Origin: Notolepis coatsorum
Taxonomy: Eukaryota > Chordata > Actinopteri > Aulopiformes > Paralepididae
Length of the DNA stretch: 64,000 bases
NCBI GenBank assembly: GCA_963971535.1
Contig: OZ020589.1
Coordinates: 70,650,843-70,714,842 of the forward strand
Direction: 5' to 3'
In this document: one piece after another, positions 23,267 through 34,880 of the stretch
Layout of the letters: every line of letters starts with the position of its first letter
How positions within the stretch are numbered: the stretch's first letter is position 1
The notes under the pieces: generated by a model
Seen by the model: only the letters and a program-made list of their open reading frames with translations
Told to the model about the DNA's origin: nothing
Database searches by the model: none
Translations under genes and position numbers: made by a program

Positions 23267-23673
23267 TGTTTGTGTGTGTGTCGGGGGGGCAAGATGAATG
23301 TAGTTTGAAATAGCCCTCAAATTTCAGAGTAAACCACATTTCTACAACTTCCAGAAAACTCTGTGTGTGTGTAAATTATTCAGTTGCAGATTAGGAATCA
23401 ATTTGCAACTGAACATTTCAAAATTATTGACAAGTTTTTCAAGTGCGGTACTACTATCCTTAGGTAACATGGGTATTTGTCTCTCTGACCATGAAGTTTA
23501 TTTATGTCTGTAAATGCTGTGTAGTTTGGATGTCTACTGTACATGAGTAGGGCGAGTAACCGACATGCCGTTACTGCTTTTTTTTCACATTATACTGTAG
23601 CTACTATATTATCTTGAAATAATACCTGCCAGTTACTAGGACATTGTTTATCATTACATACAATGTATATTCT

Positions 23674-23802
23674 ACACAGTAAATTTCGCTGAGTAAATTC
23701 TACTCAAACCGAGTACATTTTACTCAAACTGAGTAAAATTTTACTCACTTGGGCTCAAATGGACTAGTTTGAGTAAAATGTACTCTGCGAAATGTGTATG
23801 AG
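23674..23802. repeat. Short foldback element (ACTCAAA/TTTGAGT)
   Basis: The ends ACACAGTAAATTTCGC and GCGAAATGTGT plus internal GAGTAAATTCTACTCAAAC and GTTTGAGTAAAATGTACTC can pair. It looks like a small palindromic MITE. Confidence 0.65.
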
Positions 23803-23925
23803 ACGCTGTCGAGGCTCAGTCCTGGCCGAATCAAACAGTGGTTTAAGAGAAGTTATTTCAAACGTGATTCATTCATTCATTGCGCACTTGCTAGATGATA
23901 TGTTGTGCATGGTATGGCTTTAAAC

Positions 23926-24380
23926 TAGGGATGCTCGATATTGGCTTTTTTACCGATACCGATATTCCGATATTGTCCAACTCTTAATTTCGATACCGAT
24001 ACCGATACCGATATCAACCGATACCGATATATGCAGGGTTTCCCCCCAAAAAAACGGAATAATTTCAGGTAACTAATAATTTCACTGGATGCATTCAAAA
24101 GGCTTTCTAAATGTAAGCATTATCTGTGCAAAATATGATAATTAAAAAAGTAAAAATTAACATTACATATCTCTTGTTGTTGAATTAAACCAAAATGCAT
24201 ACTTTTGACAATAAATAAAATAAGAATTGGTTTTTACTTGCTTGCCTGGGTAAATAAAGGTTAAAAAAAAAAAAAAAAATTTTTTTTTTTTTTTTACCGA
24301 TACCGATATTTTCCGATATCACATTTTACTGCCGATATCGGCCGATAATATCGGTCGGCCGATAATATCGGACATCCCTA
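23926..24380. mobile_element. hAT MITE (ACCGATACCGATA-rich)
   Basis: The ends TAGGGATGCTCGATATT and ATAATATCGGACATCCCTA are flanked by an exact 8-bp duplication, CTTTAAAC (23918-23925, 24381-24388). The interior has (CCGATA)n motifs and adjoining poly-A/poly-T runs at 24262-24295. Confidence 0.92.
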
Positions 24381-24846
24381 CTTTAAACGTCTGCCATTTC
24401 CATGGCAAAGACAATAAGATACGTCGATGCAAATCGGCAACATTTCATGGTCGACGTCGACTCATCATTCAGTACAAATGTAACACGGACAAATAGAAAC
24501 AACAATCTGGTAGATTTAATTAACTGTATTATTTTACAGTTGCTTTATTAAGAACAGCTAGACGGCAACATGAAGCTGCTGGGGGTCATTGTTTAGACAG
24601 TGTGGCGCGATACCAACACAATTGTTACATTGTTGCATGAGTTTTGACTTACTAAATTAATCTGTTGAATTAGCCCAATGATAATATCCCTTCATCTCAC
24701 AAAACGGGATCTAGAGGCTATTTTACACTGTATGCCCATTTCACAGATAAAAAAAACATATAATAGGTCTGGCAGAAACCACCCTGTCTATATCTCATCA
24801 CCATCACTGATGAAAGAGAGGGAAGGAACAGGGGAGTTGTTCTATG

Positions 24847-24904
24847 TGTGTGTGTGTGTGTGTGTGTCTGTGTCTGTGTCTGTGTCTGTGTGTGTGTGTG
24901 TGTG
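24847..24904 (+). repeat. (GT)n microsatellite with CTGTGT interruptions
   Basis: Compound GT repeat. Confidence 0.95.
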
Positions 24905-25267
24905 CTAGATTCAGGCCAGACCATTAACCAGTAAAACATCGGAGGTAAAGTGCAGAGTTTAATGAAGTCCATTCCTGTCCTGGGTGTGTCTTGATAAGAT
25001 AGCTACTGTATATTGTGGCAGAGCCGTTCCACTTTCATCACAAGACCAGCAGAACATTACAAGGTAGAAGATTAAAGAAGACTTTAATGCCACACAACAC
25101 AACTATGGTTGGTGGTAATTGTTTGCGTTACCTCAACGTTAAACATCAAACACCCCCCTCCCACCTCCCAATCCCCTCAATAAATACATAAATACATACA
25201 GGACAGTCACATAGAACAAGCGTCAGTCAGTGTCAGTTCTGTTCAGTTCATGTTCGGATGCTTGCCC

Positions 25268-25410
25268 ATCTTGAGACAAACAGAACACTGTTGAGACAAA
25301 CAGAACACTGTTGAGACAAACGGAACACTGTTGAGACAAACAAAACACTTGAAACATACAGAACATTCTTGAGACAAACAGAACGCTCTCGAGACAAACG
25401 GAACATTGTT
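25268..25410 (+). repeat. 20-bp minisatellite
   Basis: The unit GTTGAGACAAACAGAACACT repeats about six times with increasing divergence. Confidence 0.88.
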
Positions 25411-26640
25411 GCATCAGGTTTTTGCAGAGGCAAGACTGGTGGACATACAGTATCAGTTTGTTCCTAATTCTTGATCCAATTATCTGGAAGATCAATTCAT
25501 TCAACATCATTCATTTAACACTTTGAAAAAACAAGACCATTTCAAACGCAAGACCTCCTACACAACGGATATTAACCATTAGCCAATAATAGCTACAAGC
25601 CTACAGAAGGTCTCTGTGGTGTTATGTCCCTGGGGAATCAGGAAGCTGCTGTCTCGGGACAATGGCATGTCCTGACAGCACTCCCCTGTATGCAGCTTCC
25701 TGTGGCCTGGACAAGGCTCTGTGTCAGACTAGCTATCACTGCTTCCTGCATCTGTCCCCAGAGCAGACTCTCACCACCTCATTAGTACTGACTGAGGTTA
25801 GCATAGAGAGACCAGAGATATCCCCGAGCTGCCCGGCCAGTGTATCCTTCCATACATAAGATTTATTTGTGGCAGCCAGCCGCACCACAATATTGAGCCA
25901 AACTACCACATTTCACAGTTGTGATTGGAGGATCAAGAAAAGAGGGCTGAGTTTGAGATGGGTCAATAGCATTAGTGCTTTTCGTACTCTGCTGCTGATT
26001 AGTCTGGAATCTGGATCCAACCCCTGATGAATCCACCACTTTTTTTATTCCTATAATAATCCTGTGATTGCTTGAATTTAATTATGGAATCTGGTAATGG
26101 GCAGTAAGTGCACGATTCAAGGAGCTGGATCCTGGCTAGTTGATAATATCTCACCGAACAAACCTACCACCACCACAAATAACCTATAGGGAAACACTGG
26201 AATGAAAATAAGCATAGCAATATGGGCTAGGCAAAGCCAGTAATGCTGAAAATGACAGATTTGACAGATCCCTGTATGTCTGCTATATCAGAGGTGTTTT
26301 AATACAGGACAAGGACACATCCCCATATTTCTGCTCTATCCGAGAATTTTTTTAACACGGAACAAGTCTCTCTCACTCTCACAAACACACATTTCCATTG
26401 ACCTGAGACAGCCCAGTTGCATGCCTTTATGATATGAATTCTTATGTGACCTGGATTTATCAACTAAATATGTACCACTGTGACTGTAGGGCCCGGTCCA
26501 GTGTGTTGTATATAGATAAGAAGAAGTCTTGCTTTAGGCTATTTATTGTCTTCAGTCCTAGATGTAGATTCTCTACATACATGATTGAATAGAGTTTCTC
26601 CTATCACTGACCGGTCACATATTTGTCAGTTGGACATACA
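25411..26640. other. No gene recognised; possibly single-copy intron sequence
   Basis: There are no long repeats, element ends or convincing coding. This is one of the quieter stretches in the window. Confidence 0.45.
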
Positions 26641-26648
26641 GTAGTCAT

Positions 26649-27616
26649 TAGGGGTGGAACGGTACGCATTCGAACCATGTACCGAACAATACACACATGC
26701 CCCGAACCGTGGAGGTCGTACCGAACGGTACGCATTCGAACCGTACACCATTCGGTACGACCTCCACGGTTCGGGGCATGTGTGTATTGTTCGGTTATAT
26801 AACGTTAGCCTCGAGCTAGGCTAACGTTACATTAGCTACGAGCTAACTAACTTTAGCCGCAAGCTAACTAATGTTAACTTAGTTTAGCCGCAAGCTAACC
26901 GTGGAAACGCTCAGAGAAGTGACTCCACGACACCAGTTGGATTAGTGAGGAAGGGGGGTATATTGACGAGGCTTGACAACAGAGGTTCAAAGATAACTGT
27001 TTGTGTTCAATAACGAGCCAGGAGACTAGAGCGTGTGTCAACTGTGTCTGCAACCCATAACATCCTGGTCCCTGCTGGGACGTACCGGGGGTTTATATTC
27101 CCCATTCCCTTGTAACATCTCCTTTTTTTTACAACATTCCTTAGTGCAAATTATTATTAATACAAGAAACCCCATAAACGTCCTTATTTAAAACCCTAGT
27201 CATCTTTTCTGTGACTTTTACTTTTTGATAAGAAAGTCTAGTGCTGGTTGAGCATTATGCATACTTTATGTTGGCATTTGTCTATAATGTGGCCACAAAA
27301 ATGGAAAGGTTTAAAAAATAAATTAAAGAATTAAAAAGAATTGTTGCTGTACCAAAATCTCTCCTAGCTCTAACCGTCACTGTCAAAATAATGTGCCTGA
27401 TGTCAAATGGCCTCATTCTTTCAGTTTTTGCATGACTACGTCCTTGAGAATAATTGAAAAGTTGGATTATTTTTAGGCTATACATCTTATGTTGATGTAT
27501 GGTATTTTTGGAGTGTTACATTTAAAATATATATATATTTAAAACGTATACCAAACCGAAAATCTAAAACCGTGATACGAACCGAACCGTCGATTTTGTG
27601 AACCGTTCCACCCCTA
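26649..27616. mobile_element. hAT element with a long internal hairpin
   Basis: The ends are TAGGGGTGGAACGGTACGC and GTGAACCGTTCCACCCCTA. An exact 8-bp duplication, GTAGTCAT, lies at 26641-26648 and 27617-27624. No transposase coding is seen. GCTAACGTTAGC-like motifs occur at about 26800-26890. Confidence 0.93.
26681..26795. repeat. Perfect 45-bp inverted repeat with 25-bp loop
   Basis: The left arm (26681-26725, starting ACCGAACAATACACACATGC) and right arm (26751-26795, ending GTGTATTGTTCGGT) are exact reverse complements. The loop is 26726-26750. Confidence 0.95.
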
Positions 27617-27784
27617 GTAGTCATACAGTTGGCATCAATGATTTTTACTATTGAGAGCTACTCTGGTGGAAGCCCATTGAGCAGTCTTCATTTCATCTTG
27701 AAATACCTTAAGCCACGTGAACCTAATAATTATTAGGTTGTTGTCCGGAGGGCAAATGTGAGCTAATGGGTTTGATTACACAGT

Positions 27785-30700
27785 CATTTGACACATGTCT
27801 GTGGTCTTCAGTAGGTTTTGTGATCTGCATGGCCTCAGCCAGCTAATCACCCAACCCACACGTGTATGTGAATCAACTCAGACTACCATTGACCTCATTC
27901 TGACCTCCGACAAGTCCAAGATCTCAAATAAAGGGGTTATAGCATGTGGGTTAAGTGATCATTATATGATATTCTGTACCCGAAAAAAACTAAAACAAAA
28001 GGCTGGCTGCCACAAAACAGTCACATCTAGAGACCTCAAAACGTACTCTAGCGAGGCCTTCAACCTTGAACTGGAGAGTCTGGACTGGTCAGATGAACTC
28101 AATGGTACACTGGTTGACGAAACATGGCTTGGTTTCAAAACCAAATTCTCAGCAATACTAAACGACATGGCCCCCCTAAGAACCACCAGGGTAAAAAATC
28201 GCGCTGAGCCGTGGATGCACTCCGAAATACTGGCCGCTATGAAAACCAGAGACAAAAAATGCTCTGAGTTTCGTAAAAGTCAGTCAAAGCTTACTAAAAG
28301 CACGAGCAGTGAACTCCAAGCCCACGTGACTGAACTCAAACTAGAAAGAAACAGACTAAGAAACGACGTAAACTCCATGATCAAAACTGCAAAAAAGAAT
28401 TTCATCAATGACAAAACTGAGGAAAACAAAAACAAACCACGTGAACTTTGGAAATTACTCAATAATCAACTAGGATGCAGTAAAAAACTTAAAACCAGAT
28501 TCTCAAACATAAACATAAAAACGGACAACACGCTCATCACAGACAAGCTGGATGTAGCCAATTACTTAAACATTTTCTTCACAAACATAGCCACAACACT
28601 GGTAAACAAACTACCCTCCCACTCAGGGCTTTATGGGGTAGAACACATAGTAGCTTACTACAAAAACCTAGGGGTCCGCAAGGACGACTTCAAGCTGGAA
28701 ATGGTAACAACAGATGAGGTACTCAATAAACTGAGCGCCCTCCAACCTAACAAGGCCACTGGCCATGACAACATCCCCTCCAAATTCCTCAGAGACTCAG
28801 CAGCCGCCATCACACCAATCATCACACACATAATAAACCTCTCCATAAAACAGGGACACGTCCCCAAGGACTTCAAAATTGCGAGGGTGACCCCTCTGCA
28901 CAAAAAGGGCAGCAAATTAGACCCAGGCAACTACCGCCCTGTTTCTATTCTCACCTCCATCTCGAAAGTCATGGAAAAAATAGTCTACGAACAGGTCGAA
29001 AAGTACCTAGTGGAAAAAAATCTAATCTACGAATTCCAATCTGGCTTCAGAACATCCCACTCCACTGACACATGCCTTCTCTATTTGAATGACCACATCA
29101 AACAAGAGGTGGACGCAGGCAAATACTGCGGCATGGTCATGCTGGACCTACAAAAGGCCTTTGACACGGTCAATCACTCCATTCTGATTGACAAGCTAAA
29201 AGCAATTGGTTTTGATAGTCTATCAGTGAGCTGGATGCAATCCTACCTTGAGGGGAGGGAACAGATGGTGGAGGTAAACGGTACCCTATCCCCCCCCCTC
29301 ACAGTGAGCTGTGGTGTTCCACAAGGAAGCATACTAGGACCGCTACTGTTCCTAATTTATGCAAATGACATGTCGTCAGCTTGTGACTGCAACTTGTTCC
29401 TGTTTGCGGACGACTCAGCCCTGCTGGTCTCTGACAAGAACAAGTTACAGGTTGAAAAAACCCTCAGCTCGGAACTAGGCAGAATCTGCATATGGCTCGC
29501 TGATAACAAACTATCATTACACATGGGCAAAACAGAGTCCATTCTCTTCGGTTCAAATAACAAACTCAGCAAGACCGACGGCTTCTCAGTTACAGTGGGT
29601 GACAATATTGTCACAAGGAAAGATGAGATTACCTACCTGGGTTCCATCCTAGAGGCTAATCTCTCCTGTGACAAAATGGCATCCAATGTAATAAAAAAAG
29701 TCAACCAACGAACTCGATTCTTGTACCGGATCTCCTCTCTGGTAAACAAGAACACCCTGAAGACTCTGGCAGGAGCACTCATTCAGGGGTACTACGACTA
29801 TGCTTGCACCTCATGGTACCAAAGCACCTCAAAGGCGCTAAAAACAAAATTACAAACATCTCAAAACAAACTGGTCAGACTACTGCTTGACCTTACTCCT
29901 AGAACCCACCTCACCCCTGCCCACTTTGACAACCTAGGATGGCTTAGAGTAGACGACAGAGTACAACAACTTGCAATGGGCCTGGTCTACAAGATACACT
30001 ACACGACCAAGGTACCCATGTACATGTCAAAATACTTCCCAAAGGTCAGTGAATACCACGATCACAACACCAGAGGGAGCTCCACAAATCATGTTAAACC
30101 CAGATTCGGCTCAAATAAGGGACTAAACACGTTTCGCAATTATGCCACATCAATGTGGAACGCCCTACCCAAAGCTGTAAAGGAATGTGGATCACTACCC
30201 ACTTTCAAAACCTCTCTCAAGGGACACCTACGGGAGACTGCAATTCAACACTGGCCCCTGTAAATATCCTAACCCAACCCCCTCCAATGTACAGTCATTT
30301 ACCTAGTATGGTTTTGTCAATAGTTCAATGTACAATTGTGTTTGTTTGTACAGTGTCTCCCCCCCCCCCCCCCTCAATGTACAGTGTTACTTGTTTATAC
30401 AGTGTGCCCCCCCCCCCCCCCCCAACCACCTCCAATGTAAATTACCCAGTATGGTTGTCAATATCCCAATGTACCCAACCCCCCCCACCCAACCTCCTCC
30501 AATGTACAGTTTCTACGTCAAATGTATATACTCCCTTTTCTTGACTCCTTCTGTATCACAAACAGTACTGTATTTGCAAATCTGGTATGTCATAAATGTA
30601 TAGATGTAGCAGTACTGACTATCTGTATGTCATGTATGTCATATATGTCTATATGAATTGAAAATGGGGGACCCTGATGGAAACAAGACAAACGTCTTTC

Positions 30701-30804
30701 TCAGGTCTGCATCCCCTTAACAATTGTATGTATTGAGCCGTACTGTATTGTACCCATTCTGCAATCTGTTAAATAAAGTTTTCATTCATTCATTCATTCA
30801 TTCA
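27785..30804 (+). mobile_element. Jockey-superfamily LINE (CR1/L2-like group), 5'-truncated, intact ORF
   Basis: It starts inside the endonuclease at about 27785, carries one long ORF, a C-run-rich 3'UTR with TCCAATGTACAGT repeats, and the end TTAAATAAAGTTTTCATTCA with (CATT)n. At least six other 3' ends of this family lie in the window (10902, 11062, 33373, 43216, 45683, 50383). Confidence 0.9.
27795..30263 (+). CDS. LINE ORF2: endonuclease C-terminus plus complete reverse transcriptase
   Basis: There are 822 uninterrupted codons. Residues 1-65 are the end of the APE-type endonuclease (TTIDLILTSD, then CGLSDHYMIF with the SDH motif). A linker to about 320 contains RAEPWMHSEILAAMKTRDKK. RT motifs follow: NKATGHDNIPSKFL (about 320), NYRPVSILTSISKVMEKIVY, EFQSGFRTSHSTDT, VMLDLQKAFDTVNHSIL (about 448), CGVPQGSILGPLLFLIYAND (about 505) and the catalytic FADD at about 537-540. 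The C-terminal half holds the usual IKKVNQRTRFLYRIS and HNTRGSSTNHVKP blocks and ends at WNALPKAVKECGSL and HWPL. The RT residues look intact, but the missing N-terminal endonuclease and 5'UTR should make it non-autonomous. ORF integrity suggests youth. The exact clade (CR1, L2, Crack or Daphne) is uncertain. Confidence 0.88.
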   Translation: MSVVFSRFCDLHGLSQLITQPTRVCESTQTTIDLILTSDKSKISNKGVIACGLSDHYMIFCTRKKLKQKAGCHKTVTSRDLKTYSSEAFNLELESLDWSDELNGTLVDETWLGFKTKFSAILNDMAPLRTTRVKNRAEPWMHSEILAAMKTRDKKCSEFRKSQSKLTKSTSSELQAHVTELKLERNRLRNDVNSMIKTAKKNFINDKTEENKNKPRELWKLLNNQLGCSKKLKTRFSNINIKTDNTLITDKLDVANYLNIFFTNIATTLVNKLPSHSGLYGVEHIVAYYKNLGVRKDDFKLEMVTTDEVLNKLSALQPNKATGHDNIPSKFLRDSAAAITPIITHIINLSIKQGHVPKDFKIARVTPLHKKGSKLDPGNYRPVSILTSISKVMEKIVYEQVEKYLVEKNLIYEFQSGFRTSHSTDTCLLYLNDHIKQEVDAGKYCGMVMLDLQKAFDTVNHSILIDKLKAIGFDSLSVSWMQSYLEGREQMVEVNGTLSPPLTVSCGVPQGSILGPLLFLIYANDMSSACDCNLFLFADDSALLVSDKNKLQVEKTLSSELGRICIWLADNKLSLHMGKTESILFGSNNKLSKTDGFSVTVGDNIVTRKDEITYLGSILEANLSCDKMASNVIKKVNQRTRFLYRISSLVNKNTLKTLAGALIQGYYDYACTSWYQSTSKALKTKLQTSQNKLVRLLLDLTPRTHLTPAHFDNLGWLRVDDRVQQLAMGLVYKIHYTTKVPMYMSKYFPKVSEYHDHNTRGSSTNHVKPRFGSNKGLNTFRNYATSMWNALPKAVKECGSLPTFKTSLKGHLRETAIQHWPL

Positions 30805-31468
30805 TACTCAATTGACCATATTGGTCTTATGACATGCTCAGGTTAGGATTCCTTTCCACCCTGTTCCCACCTCAATGGAGCTAATCCCTGGAATTTAAAT
30901 ATATATGATACATAATGGACAATGTACTGCTGCTGCTCACGCAGAGCAGGTTGAGAAGAGCCAACTGCCAGTGTGTTCCTTCAAAGAGGTTAAAGGAATA
31001 CCTTGCCGAATTTTGAATTTAAATATGTTGCTTTTCTTTACCAGGCACATGTTGCAAAATGGGGTTAAGTTTCTTTATTGACGCTTCAGTTAACCAAAAA
31101 AGAAAACGGAATGTTAGCATAGTTAGCATTGCTTTATTGAAGCTGGCACGTTAGCATCCAGAGAATGGCCCCCACAAATGCTAACACACTAAGTATTCAT
31201 AGGTTAGCAAGGAAATGCTGAAACTCCCTTCTGCCATTTAATTTCCACGTGACAAGTGCCTGGTGAACATACCGTAACAAATTAAAATACAAAACAACAA
31301 GACATCTCTTTATGATCTTGGCATCGGAGACTGACCGATAAAGCTAAAGCTGCCTGCACAACTTGATCAGTGTCAGAATAACCACGCTGGCGGAGCAGTT
31401 ATGGCCTCAGTAAACTCAAGAGTTCAAATCACTTTCACCACTTTGCTCCCGATGTTACAAAGTGTTAG
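30805..31468. other. No gene recognised
   Basis: It includes GTTAAAGGAATACCTTGCCG (about 30990), similar in style to the repeat near 17947, and TTAGCAT-rich sequence at 31110-31210. Confidence 0.4.
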
Positions 31469-32049
31469 TAGGGCTGGGCGATATGGGCAAAAATGATATC
31501 GCGATAACGATATCGATAACAATATGTTTATTTTGCAGCAATTCTTTGTCGTTGCCGCCATCTTTAGTGTTACATCCCCACACACTCTGCAGCTGGTTTG
31601 AAAGCTAAAGTAAACGGCTTCTCTGCTGGCTGTGGCTCCAGGGGAGTTGAACAGTTCTGGCTCTGCTAGTTTCTTTTCTATCTTTTGGCGCTTTTTTGGT
31701 GGACAAAAAGTGCACCGTGACTCATGACTGGAGTCTAGCTCTGCTAGCACACATAGCCTACTGTGTACAGACTGTTTCAAACTGTATTTTAAATTGACAA
31801 ATTTAAATGGACAAGAGAAAAATAAATCTCAATTTTATTTTTATTTTATTTATCCTTTATTTATCCAGGAATGTCCCATTGAGATACAAGATCTCTTCTT
31901 CCAGGGAGTCCTGACCAACACGACAAGCAAAGCCATTACTTTAAGTTGCAGGCAAGAAAAACAAGTCTGTCCACTGTCTCTGGTTTTAAAACTGCCCTGT
32001 TGCAGGTCACAAAAAAAAATTATCGTTATCATTATATCGCCCAGCCTTA
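31469..32049 (-). mobile_element. hAT MITE family M1, copy B, with a small insertion
   Basis: It begins TAGGGCTGGGCGATATGG and ends ATATCGCCCAGCCTTA. The minus strand repeats the M1 frame (CVLAELDSSHESRCT, PPKKRQKIEKKLAEPEL). About 80 bp (31836-31915, TTTATCCTTTATTTATCCAG and GTCCCATTGAGATACAAG) have been inserted into the tract that reads through in copies A and C. No exact target duplication was seen. Confidence 0.8.
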
Positions 32050-32543
32050 GAGATGACAGCTTCATGTAGGGAACTGAAGCAGAAACTTCCAAGCAAGTGA
32101 GCCAAGCCTTGTAAGGAGTTCAGCGACAAACGCCGTTTCGCCGTTTATAAACACCTCCATGAACACTTGGCACCACCTTGGGAGGGAAAGGTATCGCATG
32201 GCACAGAGTACTGCTGCATGATGGAACTTCCTGCACTTCCATGATGACTCATCGACTAGACACCCGCACACTTATCTGCTTGCGGCGAGCAAAGTGCAGA
32301 ATGCTGATCCTGTGTAGCTTCATGGAGCGCAGGAAGTGTGAGGTTTGCACTCTGCTGTGCTGCTGAGCAGGTGGTATGACGACAAATGAGGAGTTTCGAT
32401 ACAACCATCAGCCCTATAGTGGGATTTGTTCCCTTACGTTTAATTATTATATTCAGCTTCACTGTTCATCAGTGAACAATCAGCTGGTCTTTAATTCAGT
32501 GAAAGTAAAATTTTATTATTATAATTTATTTTAAACATTATAC

Positions 32544-32700
32544 TGTGGCGACAGTGGCTCAGGAGGTAGAGCAGTCGTCTGGTAGTGGGAAGGTTCCTGG
32601 TTCTATTCCCACTCCTCCCGGGCAGCGTGTCGAAGTGTCCTTGACCAAGACACTTAATCCATAATTGCTCCCAATGTGCAGGTTGGTCTCAAGTAGTAGG
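32544..32700 (+). mobile_element. tRNA-derived SINE (family B)
   Basis: The head GTGGCTCAGGAGGTAGAGC (A-box-like), then GGTTCTATTCC (B-box-like), then GTGTCCTTGACCAAGACACT, a body also found inverted at 57421-57610. Confidence 0.78.
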
Positions 32701-33372
32701 CTTGTTGAGATAGTAGGGCATAGTTAAGATAGGGGGAGGTGGGAAAGTACTCTAAACTTTCAATAAGTAAAGGAGGAAGGAGGAGGAGTCAGGACTCAGG
32801 AGGACGGACCATATTGGCACCGTTTCATTTGCTCGCCTTGCATCCCTTTATGAATTCATGACGTGTTGAGTGCAGCTCTATGCCCATTCTCCCCCAGGGT
32901 GCTCGGCCAGGCCTTGGCAGCAGATGTGATGCTGCGAGTGTGGAAAGCAGGTCAAGGGTACAGAAGCCATCTGAGCCATCAATCAATAGGCCCCGTTCTG
33001 CCACGGCCATTCACAGCCCCACACGCTGATAAGTCACCTCTCTAACTCCCTCCCTCTCTCCCCAAACTTCCTCTTAGTGCAGTAGATTGGAATCTAGTGT
33101 CATTTAGACTCATCCACACACATAGCAGCATACACACACACATATATACACATATACATGCATTATACACAAGCTAGCTTGCATGCATACACATACTCTC
33201 CGCGTGTTAACGATATAAATACAGAATTTAATACTTCAAAAAAAAATTTGTTCAATAGCGTATAGAAATTTCAAACTGTGTAGAAGATTCTCCTCTTGTT
33301 CTCTTTCCTATGTCTAATGTTTTTCTCTCTCAATTTAACTGGTGGTATGTTACCAAGACCAGCTGATGAACC

Positions 33373-34880
33373 ATTCTCAAAGAGCACCTACGGGAGACTG
33401 CAATTTGAAACTGGCCCCTGTAAATGTCCTAACCCAACCCCCTCCAATGTACAGTAAATGTCCTAACCCAATAATACACGAGACCCTCTTCTTGGGACCA
33501 AGTAAGGTTGTCGATAATCCAATGTACAGTTACCCCCCCCACCTCCAATGTAGTTTCCCACCCCGCCTTCCACCCCACCTACCCAACCTCCTCCAATGTA
33601 CAGTTTCTTCGTCAAATGTATATACTCTATTTTTTAGACTCTTTTTGTATCACAAACAGGGGAGGAAATTAGGCCACTTTACTGGCCAAATGCTAGTATT
33701 TTTTACGTTTGGCTGGTAAAAAAAATCAGATACCCGCCAGTTGGCTGGTAAGCCAAAAAGTTAGTTTCCTCCCCTGCTGGCGAGTATACAAAAAAATAAA
33801 ACATTCTGCAATCACTGCACTGGCAAACGGTGCGCGTCTTCTGAGTGTTCGCTTTAGTTGACAGTGCCACGAGAGCACTGCACAAGACCACCCGCAGACA
33901 TATATAATGTTTAATAAACGTTTGCGCAGTACTGGCCAACCCGCGGACATATAATAATAAAAGTCCTGCGGTACTAGGCTAGCCATCAGGAGCACTCTCA
34001 AACGGATAACGTTAAACACAGCAGAAGATGGAAAACAGACAGACTGACCAACGGGGAACTGCATCCAACCCTAGTACAACCCTCGAGTATAAGTTACTAA
34101 GGACACATTTAAATCACAGAGGTGTAATGTTAGTCTACTGGAACTGTATACAGTGGTTAGCTTCTAGTTAGCGTTTTAGCTATAGCTGCTTGCTAGCTAA
34201 CGTTAGCCCCGTGTGCTCAAAGCAGCCAGCTAGGTGTATCTGTTATGACTATAATGTTTCCAAAAAAGCACCGGACTACGACGTAAGGTTAGACATTTTA
34301 TTTCATGCTCAAAAGCCCCTGGCTTGCACATCGCAGTCACGAAAGGGGCTAGCTCAACCTGTGCACTGTGCACAACAGCACACCAACCCAACTGACGTTA
34401 CCACAACACTTGACGGTACTTCACAGCACTGTCGTAAGACCACCGTGCTGTCTTAAAGGCACAGTGTGCCTACCCAGATGCATACACAACATTGACGCGG
34501 CTTGACATACAAAGAAGTAATTATCACAATTAGCGATTTTTTTTGTCGTCTGGTAAAAAATCTGTTTGGCTGGTAAAAAAAATCAGATACTCGCCAGTTG
34601 GCTGGTAAGCCAAAAAGTTAGTTTCCTCCCCTGATCACAAACAATACTGTATTTGTAAATCTGGTATGTCATAAATGTATAGATGTAGGAGTATTGTCTA
34701 TCTGTATGTCATGTATGTCATATATATATGTTATGATGAATTGAAAATGGGGGACCCTGATGTAAACAAGACAAAAGTCTCTCTGGTCTGCATCCCCTTA
34801 ACAATTGTGTGTATTGAGCTGTACTGTACTGTACCCATTCTGCAATCTGTTAATACAATTTTCAATCAATCAATCAATCA
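33373..34880 (+). mobile_element. 5'-truncated LINE copy, split by a hAT element
   Basis: It starts within the last ORF codons (CACCTACGGGAGACTGCAAT, matching 30220-30245), continues through the 3'UTR, breaks at 33656 and resumes at 34634. It ends AATCAATCAATCAATC. It belongs to the family of the LINE at 27785. Confidence 0.87.
33657..34633. mobile_element. hAT element with duplicated right terminus
   Basis: The ends are CAGGGGAGGAAA and TTTCCTCCCCTG. An exact 8-bp duplication, ATCACAAA, flanks it (33649-33656, 34634-34641). The last 69 bp (34565-34633) also occur with one mismatch at 33708-33776, so the first 120 bp look like a miniature element with both ends. No clear transposase is present. 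Confidence 0.92.

Noticed and set aside
25268-25410. CRISPR-like array
   Set aside because: The units are contiguous with no unique spacers, and the host is a eukaryote.
25223-25510. Minus-strand repeat protein (CLNSVLFVS-type units)
   Set aside because: It is a by-product of a 20-bp minisatellite, with no start context or flanking gene.
30155-30603. Proline-rich open frames after the LINE ORF
   Set aside because: They come from C-runs in the LINE 3'UTR and overlap one another in different frames.
33703-34064. Minus-strand frames in the hAT element
   Set aside because: No transposase motif is recognisable, and the frames overlap the duplicated terminal repeat.
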